A stretch of DNA of 48,520 bases from Oscillospiraceae bacterium (GCA_017545185.1 JAFWQJ010000021.1:1-48520), one strand, 5' to 3'. Positions 8,424 through 16,433 are shown, counted from the stretch's first letter. The notes: a model not told the origin generated them from the letters alone. A program made the numbers and translations.

Positions 8424-9677
8424 TTACTCCGCCGTGATCCTCCGGCATTCCATATAGAAGCGCTTGTCCGCCGCATGGCCCATGGAGAAGGTCTTTCTGG
8501 GCAGAGCACCGTCCTTGATGACGGTCGGGAACAGCTCGGATTTCTGCATATCCGGCAGAAGGATGCCGAGGCTGTTTTCGTCGGCTGCCAGCTTCTCGAC
8601 AACGTCCGCACCGTGGATGTAGTCGATCTTGCCGCCGTTCTCCTTCAGCCATTTGTCAAGGAACATCTGCACGCTGCCGACGGTCAGGTTCGAGGTCGGG
8701 CGGTGGATGTAGAACACCATTTTTCTGCCGCGGCAGACAACGGTAAAGGACTGCGCCGCGAGCTCATCGGAGCGCAGATCGAGTGCTGCGGTCATGTCCT
8801 CCAGCAGCTTCTTCGGGTCGATCTGATTGAGGATGCGGTGGATCGCCTCAAACTGCAGCGCCGGGCTGTGCAGATTGACCAGCTCGACCAGTGCATAGCG
8901 CATCGGGCAGTTTTCGGTATCCGCGCCGGGATTTGCAGCCTTCCATTCCTCATAGAACGCCTTTGCGGTCGCGAGGGAGTGGTTGCCGTCGCCCATTGCA
9001 TAAACAAGCGGATTTGCCTCGCCGGAATCGGTGCCGAGTGCGGTCAGCGCCGCAAGGATGCGGGTCTGCTCCTCTGCGGGAACGAGCCAGCCTCTGATCG
9101 AGCCGCCGCCCTGCATCAGCTTGGTATCATAGAGCTTTTCCATGCTGTCGGTTTTCGCCTCGAGCGGCTCAATGACGGTCTTTTTCACATCGTCCAGCAG
9201 GATCATGATGTGCGGGAGCTCCAGCGCAGCGCCTCTGCGGATGCGGACACGCGGCGGGATGCGCTCCGGCACGGTCGCCTCAGTCGCACGCACCGGCGAA
9301 ACGGAACCCTTGTTGTAATCATACTGTTCAAGGTCGATCTTGCCGATCAGACCGGCACGCATTTTGCCGTCGCTCTGGATGCGCTCGATGTAGACCATTG
9401 CATTTTTGTACTCCGCAAAAACGCCGCTCTGCAGATAATCCCGCATGGACTGCTGGATCTTTGCGATGCGCTCGGTGACGTCTGCATCCTCAAGATAGAC
9501 CTCCGGCAAAATCAGGCGGAGCGTCGAGGGCTTGTCGCCTGCCAGACGGTCGGTCTCTGCCCAGTAGGCGGGCTCGCCGGTGTACTGGTCACATGCGCAG
9601 ACGGCCCATGCCTCCGACATGCTGTTCTGATTCGGCAGCAGAATGTCCGCTGCGCTGAATGCGGTGCTCTGGTTCAT
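8424..9677 (-). CDS. DUF1015 family protein
   Basis: This 417-residue soluble protein belongs to the DUF1015 family: N-terminal AADILLPNQ, CDQYTGEPAYW near residue 35, and the conserved YAMGDGNHSLATAKA in the middle. The family is widespread and often sits near amino-acid or cofactor genes. Its biochemical role is not established. I chose the ATG at 9677 because AAAGGA lies 8 bases upstream; the frame can be opened 39 bp further upstream but without a ribosome binding site. The gene lies upstream of glmS, which has its own promoter, and diverges from the Nudix gene. I see no clear promoter for it in the 100 bp between them. Confidence 0.85.
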   Translation of the reverse strand: MNQSTAFSAADILLPNQNSMSEAWAVCACDQYTGEPAYWAETDRLAGDKPSTLRLILPEVYLEDADVTERIAKIQQSMRDYLQSGVFAEYKNAMVYIERIQSDGKMRAGLIGKIDLEQYDYNKGSVSPVRATEATVPERIPPRVRIRRGAALELPHIMILLDDVKKTVIEPLEAKTDSMEKLYDTKLMQGGGSIRGWLVPAEEQTRILAALTALGTDSGEANPLVYAMGDGNHSLATAKAFYEEWKAANPGADTENCPMRYALVELVNLHSPALQFEAIHRILNQIDPKKLLEDMTAALDLRSDELAAQSFTVVCRGRKMVFYIHRPTSNLTVGSVQMFLDKWLKENGGKIDYIHGADVVEKLAADENSLGILLPDMQKSELFPTVIKDGALPRKTFSMGHAADKRFYMECRRITAE

Positions 9678-9771
9678 AATAATTATCCTTTCTGATTGAA
9701 AATGCTGCTGCTCCAAAAAGACGGAGCTGCTGAAAAATTCACTCCCGAAGGAGAAAATCCGTCAAAAGGTG

Positions 9772-9800
9772 TTTACAAATGAATCGGTTTGTGGTATAAT
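9772..9800 (+). promoter_or_regulatory. Promoter of the Nudix hydrolase gene
   Basis: TTTACA (9772-9777), 17 bp and TATAAT (9795-9800), about 48 bp before the start codon. Confidence 0.82.
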
Positions 9801-9848
9801 AAGGGTAACAACTACCCGTTGCAAAACCAAAATGAAAGGAACCTTGGT

Positions 9849-10271
9849 ATGCTGCATGAAAAATCGTGCGGCGCGATTGTTTATCGGCGGTTTCACGGAA
9901 ACATCGAGATCCTGCTGATCAAACATGTCAACAGCGGCCACTGGTCGTTTCCCAAGGGGCATGTGGAGGGTGATGAGACGGAGCTGGAAACCGCTCGGCG
10001 CGAAATCAAGGAGGAAACCGGACTGGATGTCATTTTAGATCAAACATTTCGGGAAACTGTGTCCTATTCGCCGCGGCGGGATACACAGAAGATCGTCGTC
10101 TATTTTCTTGCGCTGGCGCGGAATTACGATTTCGTGCCGCAGGAGGAGGAAATCGCAGAAATCCGCTGGGTGGACATTGTCCGTGCCGCCCGAATGCTTA
10201 CTTACGAAAACGATAAGACCATTGTCAACAAAGCACGCGCTGCGATCAAACAGCACAGTCACATGATGTGA
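9849..10271 (+). CDS. Nudix hydrolase (Ap4A hydrolase-like)
   Basis: The 140-residue protein carries a full Nudix box beginning GHVEGDETELETARREIKEE and ending TGLDV, which matches GX5EX7REUXEEXGU. It therefore hydrolyses a nucleoside diphosphate linked to another group. Overall length and the N-terminal GAIVYRR...LLIKHVNSGHWSFPKG resemble bacterial diadenosine tetraphosphate hydrolases, but substrate is not fixed by the motif. Start chosen at 9849 because AAAGGA lies 8 bases upstream. It is a single-gene unit with its own promoter and terminator. Confidence 0.93.
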   Translation: MLHEKSCGAIVYRRFHGNIEILLIKHVNSGHWSFPKGHVEGDETELETARREIKEETGLDVILDQTFRETVSYSPRRDTQKIVVYFLALARNYDFVPQEEEIAEIRWVDIVRAARMLTYENDKTIVNKARAAIKQHSHMM

Positions 10272-10278
10272 CATGAGG

Positions 10279-10311
10279 GGGAGAGCTTTCCGGCTCTCCC
10301 TCTTTTGTTTT
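10279..10311 (+). terminator. Terminator of the Nudix gene
   Basis: GGGAGAGC/GCTCTCCC stem with a 6-base loop, followed by TCTTTTGTTTTTG. Confidence 0.85.
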
Positions 10312-10432
10312 TGTTCACAAAGCGCGCCTTCATGGCAGTGGACGGTGAATCGTGAATAACGGCGGTTCTTCTTTTACTATTCACTTTTCACTATAATAAA
10401 GATTACCGGTATGCTGTCGGAAAGCTTCAGCA

Positions 10433-10525
10433 TTGGGAGCAGTGACCGAACAGAAGCCGCGTTCAGCGGCGTGTACCGCGAAAACTGGGAGAACTTCGCG
10501 CACTGCGAATCCCTCCGGGATTCGC
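10433..10525 (+). repeat. Dispersed intergenic repeat, copy 1
   Basis: It begins ATTGGGAGCAG and contains CAGAAGCCGC (10451-10460), GCGGCGTGTACCGCG and AAAACTGGGAGA, then a short CTCCGGGA-type palindrome. It matches copy 2 at 10789-10924 over its first 65 bp and is related to copies at 33790-33895, 46283-46396 and 46483-46570. Confidence 0.7.
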
Positions 10526-10527
10526 CT

Positions 10528-10556
10528 GGGGACGCCCTCTCTTACAGGGCGTCCCC
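10528..10556. terminator. Perfect hairpin, possible bidirectional terminator
   Basis: GGGGACGCCCT and AGGGCGTCCCC form an 11-bp perfect stem with a 7-base loop. There is no long T-tract on either side, so it may be a repeat-borne hairpin rather than a true terminator. Confidence 0.45.
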
Positions 10557-10705
10557 CTTCCAAACACGCTCCCCCGGAGCGTTTTTGAAATTCCCCCTTG
10601 CGGTGCGCCTGACGATAGGGGTGTTTCGCGCTCTGCGGAGCGCGACGAGGGCTCCGCCCCTCGACCCCGCAAGCTTTTGAAAAAGCTTGACCAAAACTTT
10701 TGATA
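10557..10705 (-). repeat. Palindrome-rich repeat element of the clostridial extragenic type
   Basis: Read on the minus strand it starts AAAAGTTTTGGTCAAGC, then TTTTTCAAAAGCTTGCGGGG, GAGGGGCGGAGCCCTCG, GCGCTCCGCAGAGCGC and AACGCTCCGGGGGAGCGT. It is therefore a chain of small hairpins. From memory, blocks with this opening recur between genes in Ruminococcaceae and relatives and are often miscalled as short proteins. Only one copy is present here, so the family assignment rests on recall, not on comparison within the window. Confidence 0.5.
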
Positions 10706-10788
10706 TGACTGCGTACTTTCGGCAAAGTGCACGACCGGTTACGTTCCTTATATCCACATAACGGGGTCTGGGGACAGTACCGCTCCAT

Positions 10789-10924
10789 ATTGGGAGAAGC
10801 AGACTTGCAGAAGCCGCCCCGCGGCGTGTACCGCGAAAACTGGGAGAGGTTCGCTCAATGTCCCCGGAGGGAAATGCCAGCGCGGGCTCCGCGCCCGGAG
10901 GGAATCGCCGGCGGGCGCTGCCCG
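10789..10924 (+). repeat. Dispersed intergenic repeat, copy 2
   Basis: Starts ATTGGGAGAAGCAG, shares CAGAAGCCGC...GCGGCGTGTACCGCG...AAAACTGGGAGA with copy 1, and continues with CGGAGGGAAATGCC, CGCGGGCTCCGCGCC and GCGGGCGCTGCCCGC. It runs up to the rluB stop codon at 10925. Confidence 0.7.
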
Positions 10925-11653
10925 CTACTTCCCAATCGCGTTGCGGAGGGCGCGGAGTTCTTCGGTGGTCAGGTCGCGCCATTCGCCGGGCTTCAGCATT
11001 CCAAGCTTGACCGGCCCGATCGAGATCCTGCGCAGACGCGCCACTTCCAGCCCGACGGCATCGCACATGCGGCGCACCTCGCGCTTTTTGCCCTCGTGGA
11101 TCGTCACGAGCAGCACGACGCGGTTCGGCTCCGTCACCTGCGTGACGATATTCGCCGGTGCGGTCTTGAATCCGTCGTCCAGCGTCACGCCCGCAGACAT
11201 TTTCGTCAGCTGCTCCTCCGAGACCGGCGGACGCACCGTCACGCGGTAGGTCTTGGCGACCTCTCTGGACGGATGCATGATGCCGTTTGCGAATGCGCCG
11301 TCATTGGTGAACAGCAGCAAGCCCTCGGAATTGCGGTCAAGCCGCCCGACCGGATACACACGCGTATCAATGCCGTCCAGCAGGTCAGTGACGCAGCGGC
11401 GTCCCTGCTCATCGGAAAGCGTCGTGACATAGCCGCGCGGCTTGTTCATCATGATATAGCGGAATTCCTTTTTCTTCGGGATATAGACAGCCTCGCCGCT
11501 GACGGTCAGACGGTCGGTCGGGAGCGCCTTGTCCCCCAGCTGCACCGGATGCCCGTTGCATTTGACCTTGCCCGCCGAGATCAGTGCCTCGGCCTTGCGG
11601 CGGGAGCAGTAGCCCGCATCCGAAAGAAGCTTTTGTACTCTGATTTTTTCCAT
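10925..11653 (-). CDS. rluB: Pseudouridine synthase, RluB/RsuA family
   Basis: The 242-residue enzyme isomerises a uridine in 23S rRNA to pseudouridine. It has an N-terminal S4 RNA-binding domain (about 3-50, RVQKLLSDAGYCSRRKAEAL) and the catalytic domain with YPVGRLDRNSEGLL, in which D106 of GRLD is the catalytic aspartate. It ends soon after the core, so it is a compact form. GGAG lies 5 bases before the ATG. It is the last gene of the ytfI-ytfJ-rluB unit, a gene order common in Clostridia. RluB is the usual name for this context, but the target base cannot be proved from sequence. Confidence 0.92.
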   Translation of the reverse strand: MEKIRVQKLLSDAGYCSRRKAEALISAGKVKCNGHPVQLGDKALPTDRLTVSGEAVYIPKKKEFRYIMMNKPRGYVTTLSDEQGRRCVTDLLDGIDTRVYPVGRLDRNSEGLLLFTNDGAFANGIMHPSREVAKTYRVTVRPPVSEEQLTKMSAGVTLDDGFKTAPANIVTQVTEPNRVVLLVTIHEGKKREVRRMCDAVGLEVARLRRISIGPVKLGMLKPGEWRDLTTEELRALRNAIGK

Positions 11654-11695
11654 TTTGTCTCCGTTCTTCGGGAAATTGAGATTGCCGTGCCGACC

Positions 11696-12109
11696 TTATT
11701 CGATGACCTCGGTCTTGCCCTCGTTCTTGGCCTGTCTGCCCGCGAGGAACCCGGTGACCTTGTCCATGACGTCCGGCACCATGTTGATGAGTGCGTTCGG
11801 CGTGGAAGCATTGACGGAAAGCTGCAGCAGCTTGACGTCATTCGGCATAATGACAAGGAATGCGATCGGCGTGATCGTCACGCCTGCGCCGCCGCCGCCG
11901 CCGAACATATCCTTTGCGACCTTCGTCGGCAGATCGGAGCCGCCCGACGCAAAGCCGAAGGATACCTTCGAGATCGGAATGACGGTCGTGTCATTGCCGC
12001 ACTGGATCGGCTGCCCGACGATCGTGTTGGCATCGACCATGCCGCGGATCTCGTCCATTGTGACGCGCATGGTCTCGTGGACCGGATGCTCATTGCTGCG
12101 TTCGCTCAT
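11696..12109 (-). CDS. ytfJ: GerW/YtfJ family sporulation protein
   Basis: A 137-residue soluble protein of the YtfJ/GerW family. Conserved parts are the N-terminal MDEIRGMVDANTIVGQPI, VIPISKVSFGFASGGSD, the Gly run GGGGGAG and the hydrophobic VTITPIAFLVI. In Bacillus subtilis YtfJ is a spore protein needed for normal germination, but homologues occur in many Clostridia that sporulate rarely or not at all. The ribosome binding site is AGGAGG, 8 bases before the ATG. It sits between ytfI-like and rluB genes, 42-51 bp from each, and shares their promoter. Confidence 0.92.
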   Translation of the reverse strand: MSERSNEHPVHETMRVTMDEIRGMVDANTIVGQPIQCGNDTTVIPISKVSFGFASGGSDLPTKVAKDMFGGGGGAGVTITPIAFLVIMPNDVKLLQLSVNASTPNALINMVPDVMDKVTGFLAGRQAKNEGKTEVIE

Positions 12110-12160
12110 TGTGAATACCTCCTGAATATCAATTTCGGAATCATAGCCGTACTTTGTGAT

Positions 12161-13165
12161 TTATGCCTCGGCGGGGAGCGGCGCGGTTTCCTTCTCGCGC
12201 AGCTTTGCCTCTTTATCCTCTCTGCGGAACCGGCGGATCGTCCGCCACAGGAATTTGCCGCCGAGGATCAGTGCCATCAGAAGCGCAGCCAGCGGAGATA
12301 CCCGCAGCTCGCCAGAGGCACGGAATGTGATCGAATCATTGTAAAAATCCGCAAGGATGCGGCATTCGTCCGCCTGAAAATCGACCCAGCACTGAAGCTG
12401 TCCGATGAAATTGAACACCGCCGCCGAAATCGCGCCGTAGCGTTCGGCGGTTTTGGCGGCATCGTCCGTGCCGATCGCGGCATAGAGTTTGATATGCCGG
12501 AAATGCAGATGCTTCGTCAGAAAACGCAGCGTGGGCGAGAGCGCCGCACAGGCGTCCTTTGCAAGCGCGAGCGCATCGGAGACGGAATGCGGTTTCAGCC
12601 GCTCAATGAATCCGCGGATGCCGCGCTTTTTCTTTTTCGGCGTATCTTCGCTGCTTTCGGGTTCTTCTGTATCCTCGCTGTCCGCCTGTTCCTCTGCGGC
12701 AGCCTGTTCGGCTTTCTTCGCTTCCTTTTTCCGGCGGCGTTCCTCGCGCTTTTCGCGCTTCTCACGTTTTTTCCGCTCCTTCGGGGATTCCTCCGCAAGG
12801 AACGGGTCATCGTCCGCCGGCTCCGCGGTGACTGTTTCCGGCTTCGGGACTGCCTCCGCAGCAGCGGGCTTCGGTTTTTCGTCCGCAGGCGGATGTGCCG
12901 GTTCTTCCGGTGCGGGCTCCTGCTGACCGGGCGGAGCCTCCGGCATCTGCTCCGGGGAAGGCGTTTCGCCTGCGGGAACATCCTCCGGTTTCGGCGGGGT
13001 CACGGGCGGGGCTTTTTCCTCGGATTCCTTACGAAAGAGCCGGAACCATGCGTAGTACACGGAAACGCCCCATTTGCCCTCCGCGAAGAAGCCCTTGACG
13101 CGCACAGGCAGCAGCAGAATGACAGCAAGCACAAAGAGAATGGTCAGCAAAATCGTCCAGCCCAA
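12161..13165 (-). CDS. ytfI: DUF2953 membrane protein (YtfI-like)
   Basis: This 334-residue protein starts with one membrane segment (3-22, WTILLTILFVLAVILLLPV), followed by a short beta-rich piece (VKGFFAEGKWGVSVYYAWFRLF). A long low-complexity linker rich in Pro, Glu, Lys and Arg spans about 50-190. The DUF2953 region follows (SVSDALALAKDACAALSPTLRFLTKHLHFRHIKLYAAIGTDDAAKTA), ending with a second hydrophobic piece near 300. The start codon is TTG, supported by AAAGGCGGTG 7-8 bases upstream. The linker is much longer than in Bacillus YtfI. As in Bacillus it precedes ytfJ. Function is unknown; the pairing suggests a shared role. Confidence 0.85.
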   Translation of the reverse strand: MGWTILLTILFVLAVILLLPVRVKGFFAEGKWGVSVYYAWFRLFRKESEEKAPPVTPPKPEDVPAGETPSPEQMPEAPPGQQEPAPEEPAHPPADEKPKPAAAEAVPKPETVTAEPADDDPFLAEESPKERKKREKREKREERRRKKEAKKAEQAAAEEQADSEDTEEPESSEDTPKKKKRGIRGFIERLKPHSVSDALALAKDACAALSPTLRFLTKHLHFRHIKLYAAIGTDDAAKTAERYGAISAAVFNFIGQLQCWVDFQADECRILADFYNDSITFRASGELRVSPLAALLMALILGGKFLWRTIRRFRREDKEAKLREKETAPLPAEA

Positions 13166-13210
13166 GCCTGTTCACCGCCTTTCGGATCCGTCCTGAAAAT
13201 ATACAGATTT

Positions 13211-13239
13211 ATTATATCACAATTTACGGAAAAATTCAA
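13211..13239 (-). promoter_or_regulatory. Promoter of ytfI-ytfJ-rluB
   Basis: TTGAAT (13234-13239), a 17-bp spacer and TATAAT (13211-13216) on the minus strand, with an upstream TG before the -10 (TGTGATATAAT). The -35 half lies in a 45-bp direct repeat whose second copy is at 13310-13354. Confidence 0.78.
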
Positions 13240-13354
13240 TGGGTACAATTCATAAAATTACGGCAGAACGCTTCATGGGCGTTAAAACGGCGGCGGGCAC
13301 TGCCCGCTAACACAATTTCGGAAAAATTCAATGGGTACAATTCATAAAATTGCG
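13218..13354. repeat. Direct repeat pair covering a promoter -35 region
   Basis: About 45 bp at 13218-13263 (CACAATTTACGG, AAAAATTCAATGGGTACAAT, TCATAAAATTACGG) recur at 13310-13354 with only three or four differences, 92 bp apart. The first copy carries the -35 box of the ytfI promoter. The second keeps the -35 sequence but lacks the -10 box. The DNA between them contains GGCGGGCACTGCCCGC, as in the dispersed repeat. Confidence 0.75.
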
Positions 13355-13395
13355 GAAGGATGCTCCTGTGAGATATCACGCGGCATCTCCCGAAA

Positions 13396-13428
13396 AAAAG
13401 GACGCCGACCGATCGTCAGCGTCCTTTT
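13396..13428. terminator. GGACGC-family hairpin, terminator of the xyloglucanase gene
   Basis: AAAAGGACGCCGAC, a 5-base loop and GTCAGCGTCCTTTT, with one mismatch. On the minus strand it ends in a T-run (CCTTTTTTT). Member 1 of a family of at least six in this window. Confidence 0.85.
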
Positions 13429-13459
13429 GTGATTCACAGTATTGCTTTTGGCAGCCGTT

Positions 13460-16132
13460 TTACTTCCCTGCGAGATCGGCAGCCGTGATTTGCTTGGCGA
13501 TGTAGCGCAGGATCATCGTTGCGTCCTCCGCACGGACATAGCCGTCATGCGTGACGTCCGCAGCCTTCTTGCCGCTGTCGGTGATCACCGCGCCGGTGTC
13601 CTCGACCGCGAATCTGCTGATGAGCACGCAGTCCGAAACATCGACCTTTGTATCACTGTTCGCGTCGCCCCAGATGATATCCGTGTCCGGTACGGCAGTC
13701 GTCGTATTGACCGGAGCCGCCGTGGTCTTTGCAGGGGTCGTGCCCGGTGCCGCGCTGCTGTTCGTGACCTCGCCGTAGACGATGCCGCAGCCGACCGTAG
13801 ACATATACACCTTGCCGAACTGGCTCATGTCACCGACGAGGAAATTGCCGTTGCCGGTGCCGCCGTAGAGATGCTCCGTGTTGATGCAGACCCATGTCTT
13901 GCCCGCATCGGTCGAGCGGTAAATGCCCTCGGGGTCGCTTTCCAGCGGCTTGCCGTACATATACAGCGTGTTGACGCCGCCGGTCTTTTCCGGCGCGCCG
14001 TAGCCGACGGTCTTGCAGTAGCTGACGCCGTCGATCTTCTCCACGGTGACCTTGCCGCTCCTGACGGATGCATGATACAGGCCGTACCAGCCGCCGCCGA
14101 GGATCAGCTCGCCCTTGCCGAGATATGCGATGCGTCCGGCACTGTCGCACTGGTCGTACATGCAGACGTCGGTCGAGGTGAAGGTCTTGCCGCCGTCGGT
14201 GCTGACGCAGAACTTATACTGCGCATCTTCAGCGGTCGGCGCATCCTTGGAATAATGCCACGAGGAGTTGAAATAGGTCGCGTAGGCATAAACGGTGTTC
14301 GGGTCATCCGGCTCGATCAGCAGCATGGTCGGCTTGGAGCCGTACTGCGACGGGATGCCCGCGCACTTGTTCCATGTGCCGCCGAAATCGTCGCTGTAGG
14401 AGACATCGCCGCTGTCCTTGCTTGTGTTGAAGATGCGGTATTTTCCGCTGCCGATCTGCGCGATCGCAGCCTTGCCGCCCTTTGCAGCGGGGGTCATGCC
14501 CTTCCATGTCTTGCCGCGGTCAAGCGTATAATACGCAGCAGCGGTGTTGTTGGTATCGCCCTCTGCGATGCGCACCCAGACATCCGTATTCTGCGGGCAG
14601 ACCGCGATCGCGGAGGTGCTGCCCATGTTCGGCTGATACTGCTCGCCGACGACGTCCACGGCGGTATGCCGGAAGCCGTCGTAGTCACCGATCGCGGAGA
14701 GGTTCAGGCCGTCCGGCGTGGAAGCGAAGTCCAGTGCCACGACCTCCTCGATGCCGTTCGGGTGGAAGGTGAACTTCGGGATCTTCTCGGAATCGGTGCT
14801 CCAGAGGTTCTCGCAGATAAAGACGCCGTTGCCGGAGGTGATGAACATTCTGTCCGGGTTGCGCGGGTCGGTGACGACCGTGCCCGACCAGTGGATCGCC
14901 TTTTCACGGATCCACGAGAAGCCGCCGTCCTGCAGATACTCCGCGACGAGCGGGCCGCCCCAGCCGTTCTGCTTGCCGGGCGTAATGTTCTCCCATGTTT
15001 TGCCGCCGTCCAGCGAGCGGTAATACTGGTCGCCCCAGCAGGCACCGTGCTCATCGGTCCATGCTTCCCAGAGCTGATCCTCCCACTTGCCGCAGGTACC
15101 CGCGATCAGATGATCGGGGTTTGCGGGATCCGCCCAGACGGAGCCGAAGCCGCGCGTGCTTTCGAGCAGCTGCGTGACCTTGCCGGTTTTCGGCGAATAG
15201 CGGTATGCGCCGCCGGATGCGCCGTTGAATGCGAGCCCCGCGATATAGGAGATCAGCAGGTCGCCGTTCGCATCAAGATTGATGCGGGACGGGAATACGT
15301 CCGTCGGCAGGTCTGCGGACAGCGCCGAGAACTTGTCGTCACTGACATTTGCCGCGTGAACATTGACAACGCCCTTCGCGGAGGTCGCCACATAGACCTT
15401 TCCGCCGGAGACCGCGATCGCCGCGACGCCGTTCTGGTTGTTGTAGGCATCGTCCGTGACGGAGCGCGCGATGTTCTCCGTCCATGTCGGCCACTTGGTC
15501 GTCTTGCCGAACAGCCCGAGTGCGTCGTAGCTTTCGACAGGCTTCCAAGTCTCGCCGCCGTCGGTCGATTTGATCAGTGCGGATTTTCCGCAGGCAACGT
15601 CGCCGCCGGCATAGATGATCTTCGGATTGTCCGGATCGACGGCGATGGATTCGCCGCACTGTCTGCCGTCGCCGTTGCCCATGACCTTGATCTCATCCGA
15701 GATGTCGAACTCGCGGAAGGTCTTGCCGCCGTCGGTCGTCTTGAACACCACGGTTTTCTCATTGGAAAAATACGCGCATCCGCAGAGAAAATAGACCGTG
15801 TTGTCGTCGGTCGGGTCAATTGCCATTGCATCCACCGAGAGCAGACCGCGGTCTGCGTCATTGATGAATCCGAGCAGCTGGACCCATTCTTCCTTGTCGT
15901 AGTCGTACTTGTAGGCGCCGCCGACGTCTGTCCGTGCATACATGACCTGCTTTCCGGTCACAATACCGGAGACGAATCCGCCGCCGCCGATGCGAAGTGT
16001 TCCCCATGTCATAGCATTAGAAAGGTCTGCGGTCGCAGCCGTCACATGCAGCACGGAATACGGTACAGATGTTCCGAGCAGCGCAAGTGCCGACAGCAGC
16101 GCAAGACTGTGTCTCAGTTTGTTGGCTTTCAT
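13460..16132 (-). CDS. Cellulosomal xyloglucanase, GH74 with type I dockerin
   Basis: The 890-residue secreted enzyme cuts the beta-1,4-glucan backbone of xyloglucan. It has a signal peptide (1-32). A seven-bladed-propeller GH74 domain covers about 35-760, with many sialidase-like turns (S/T-x-DGGKTW, for example RSLDGGKTWENI and STDAGKTWVCI). The two usual catalytic aspartates are visible in YARTDVGGAYKYD near the N-terminus and in IGDYDGFRH near the middle. A Thr/Pro/Ala linker leads to a C-terminal dockerin (about 815-890) with two calcium loops, DANSDTKVDVSD and DVTHDGYVRAED. Start chosen at 16132 because AGGGGG lies upstream and the signal peptide begins there. The gene is monocistronic with its own promoter, a 5' stem-loop and a terminator. 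The dockerin implies attachment to a scaffoldin encoded elsewhere. Confidence 0.95.
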   Translation of the reverse strand: MKANKLRHSLALLSALALLGTSVPYSVLHVTAATADLSNAMTWGTLRIGGGGFVSGIVTGKQVMYARTDVGGAYKYDYDKEEWVQLLGFINDADRGLLSVDAMAIDPTDDNTVYFLCGCAYFSNEKTVVFKTTDGGKTFREFDISDEIKVMGNGDGRQCGESIAVDPDNPKIIYAGGDVACGKSALIKSTDGGETWKPVESYDALGLFGKTTKWPTWTENIARSVTDDAYNNQNGVAAIAVSGGKVYVATSAKGVVNVHAANVSDDKFSALSADLPTDVFPSRINLDANGDLLISYIAGLAFNGASGGAYRYSPKTGKVTQLLESTRGFGSVWADPANPDHLIAGTCGKWEDQLWEAWTDEHGACWGDQYYRSLDGGKTWENITPGKQNGWGGPLVAEYLQDGGFSWIREKAIHWSGTVVTDPRNPDRMFITSGNGVFICENLWSTDSEKIPKFTFHPNGIEEVVALDFASTPDGLNLSAIGDYDGFRHTAVDVVGEQYQPNMGSTSAIAVCPQNTDVWVRIAEGDTNNTAAAYYTLDRGKTWKGMTPAAKGGKAAIAQIGSGKYRIFNTSKDSGDVSYSDDFGGTWNKCAGIPSQYGSKPTMLLIEPDDPNTVYAYATYFNSSWHYSKDAPTAEDAQYKFCVSTDGGKTFTSTDVCMYDQCDSAGRIAYLGKGELILGGGWYGLYHASVRSGKVTVEKIDGVSYCKTVGYGAPEKTGGVNTLYMYGKPLESDPEGIYRSTDAGKTWVCINTEHLYGGTGNGNFLVGDMSQFGKVYMSTVGCGIVYGEVTNSSAAPGTTPAKTTAAPVNTTTAVPDTDIIWGDANSDTKVDVSDCVLISRFAVEDTGAVITDSGKKAADVTHDGYVRAEDATMILRYIAKQITAADLAGK

Positions 16133-16172
16133 ATTCGGTTGCCCCCTAAATATATCGTAATTTACCCGTAAC

Positions 16173-16198
16173 GGACGCAGCTCTCCGTTTCTGCGTCC
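16173..16198 (-). promoter_or_regulatory. Stem-loop at the 5' end of the xyloglucanase mRNA
   Basis: GGACGCAG and CTGCGTCC form a perfect 8-bp stem with a 10-base loop. Its first base lies 6 bp after the -10 box, so the transcript would start with the hairpin. It could protect the 5' end of the RNA or be an operator. Confidence 0.6.
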
Positions 16199-16204
16199 AT
16201 TCGT

Positions 16205-16233
16205 ATTATAACACAGCAAAAACCGGAATACAA
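16205..16233 (-). promoter_or_regulatory. Promoter of the xyloglucanase gene
   Basis: TTGTAT (16228-16233), 17 bp and TATAAT (16205-16210) on the minus strand. It lies about 95 bp from the divergent htrA promoter. Confidence 0.8.
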
Positions 16234-16326
16234 TGTCAGATTCCGCCCGCTGCATGTAGTATTCTCACATATTTTCCCCCAATGTGAAGAATGTGTTTCC
16301 GTACCTTTAACGTCCTTTTTTGGCAG

Positions 16327-16359
16327 TTTTCATACGGTTTTCACATTGCAGGGTATAAT
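16327..16359 (+). promoter_or_regulatory. htrA promoter with two TTTTCAYA octamers
   Basis: TATAAT at 16354-16359 has no good -35 box at 17 bp. Instead two octamers stand upstream in direct repeat with an 11-bp period: TTTTCATA (16327-16334) and TTTTCACA (16338-16345). Tandem octamers of this form were described at the Bacillus subtilis htrA and htrB promoters, which are activated by the CssRS secretion-stress system. Confidence 0.65.
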
Positions 16360-16433
16360 TAAGTCATAGGGCAAAGGAAATACGGGCTGCGCAGAAACCC
16401 GCGGCCGTGCAATATGAGAAAGAGGTGCTCAGA

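Larger units (their letters stand above)
10312..10924. repeat. Non-coding island of extragenic repeats
   Basis: This 610-bp stretch between the Nudix gene and rluB holds no gene I accept. It contains two direct copies of a dispersed repeat (10433-10525 and 10789-10924), a perfect 11-bp hairpin (10528-10556) and a third block (about 10557-10705) full of short palindromes. The shared core of the two copies is CAGAAGCCGC, then GCGGCGTGTACCGCG, AAAACTGGGAGA and TTCGC. Open frames across it encode Arg/Ser/Gly-rich low-complexity proteins in several frames on both strands, the usual sign of GC-rich repeat DNA rather than genes. Confidence 0.7.

Noticed and set aside
10381-11066. Several frames of 90-170 codons in the repeat island
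   Set aside because: They lie in palindromic repeat DNA in many frames at once and encode Arg/Ser/Gly-rich low-complexity sequence.
10727-13255. Open frame of about 840 codons opposite rluB, ytfJ and ytfI
   Set aside because: It spans three real genes and a repeat. No ribosome binding site or domain is present.
13442-16171. Open frame of about 900 codons opposite the xyloglucanase gene
   Set aside because: The GH74 reading has catalytic motifs, signal peptide and dockerin. The antisense frame has none.
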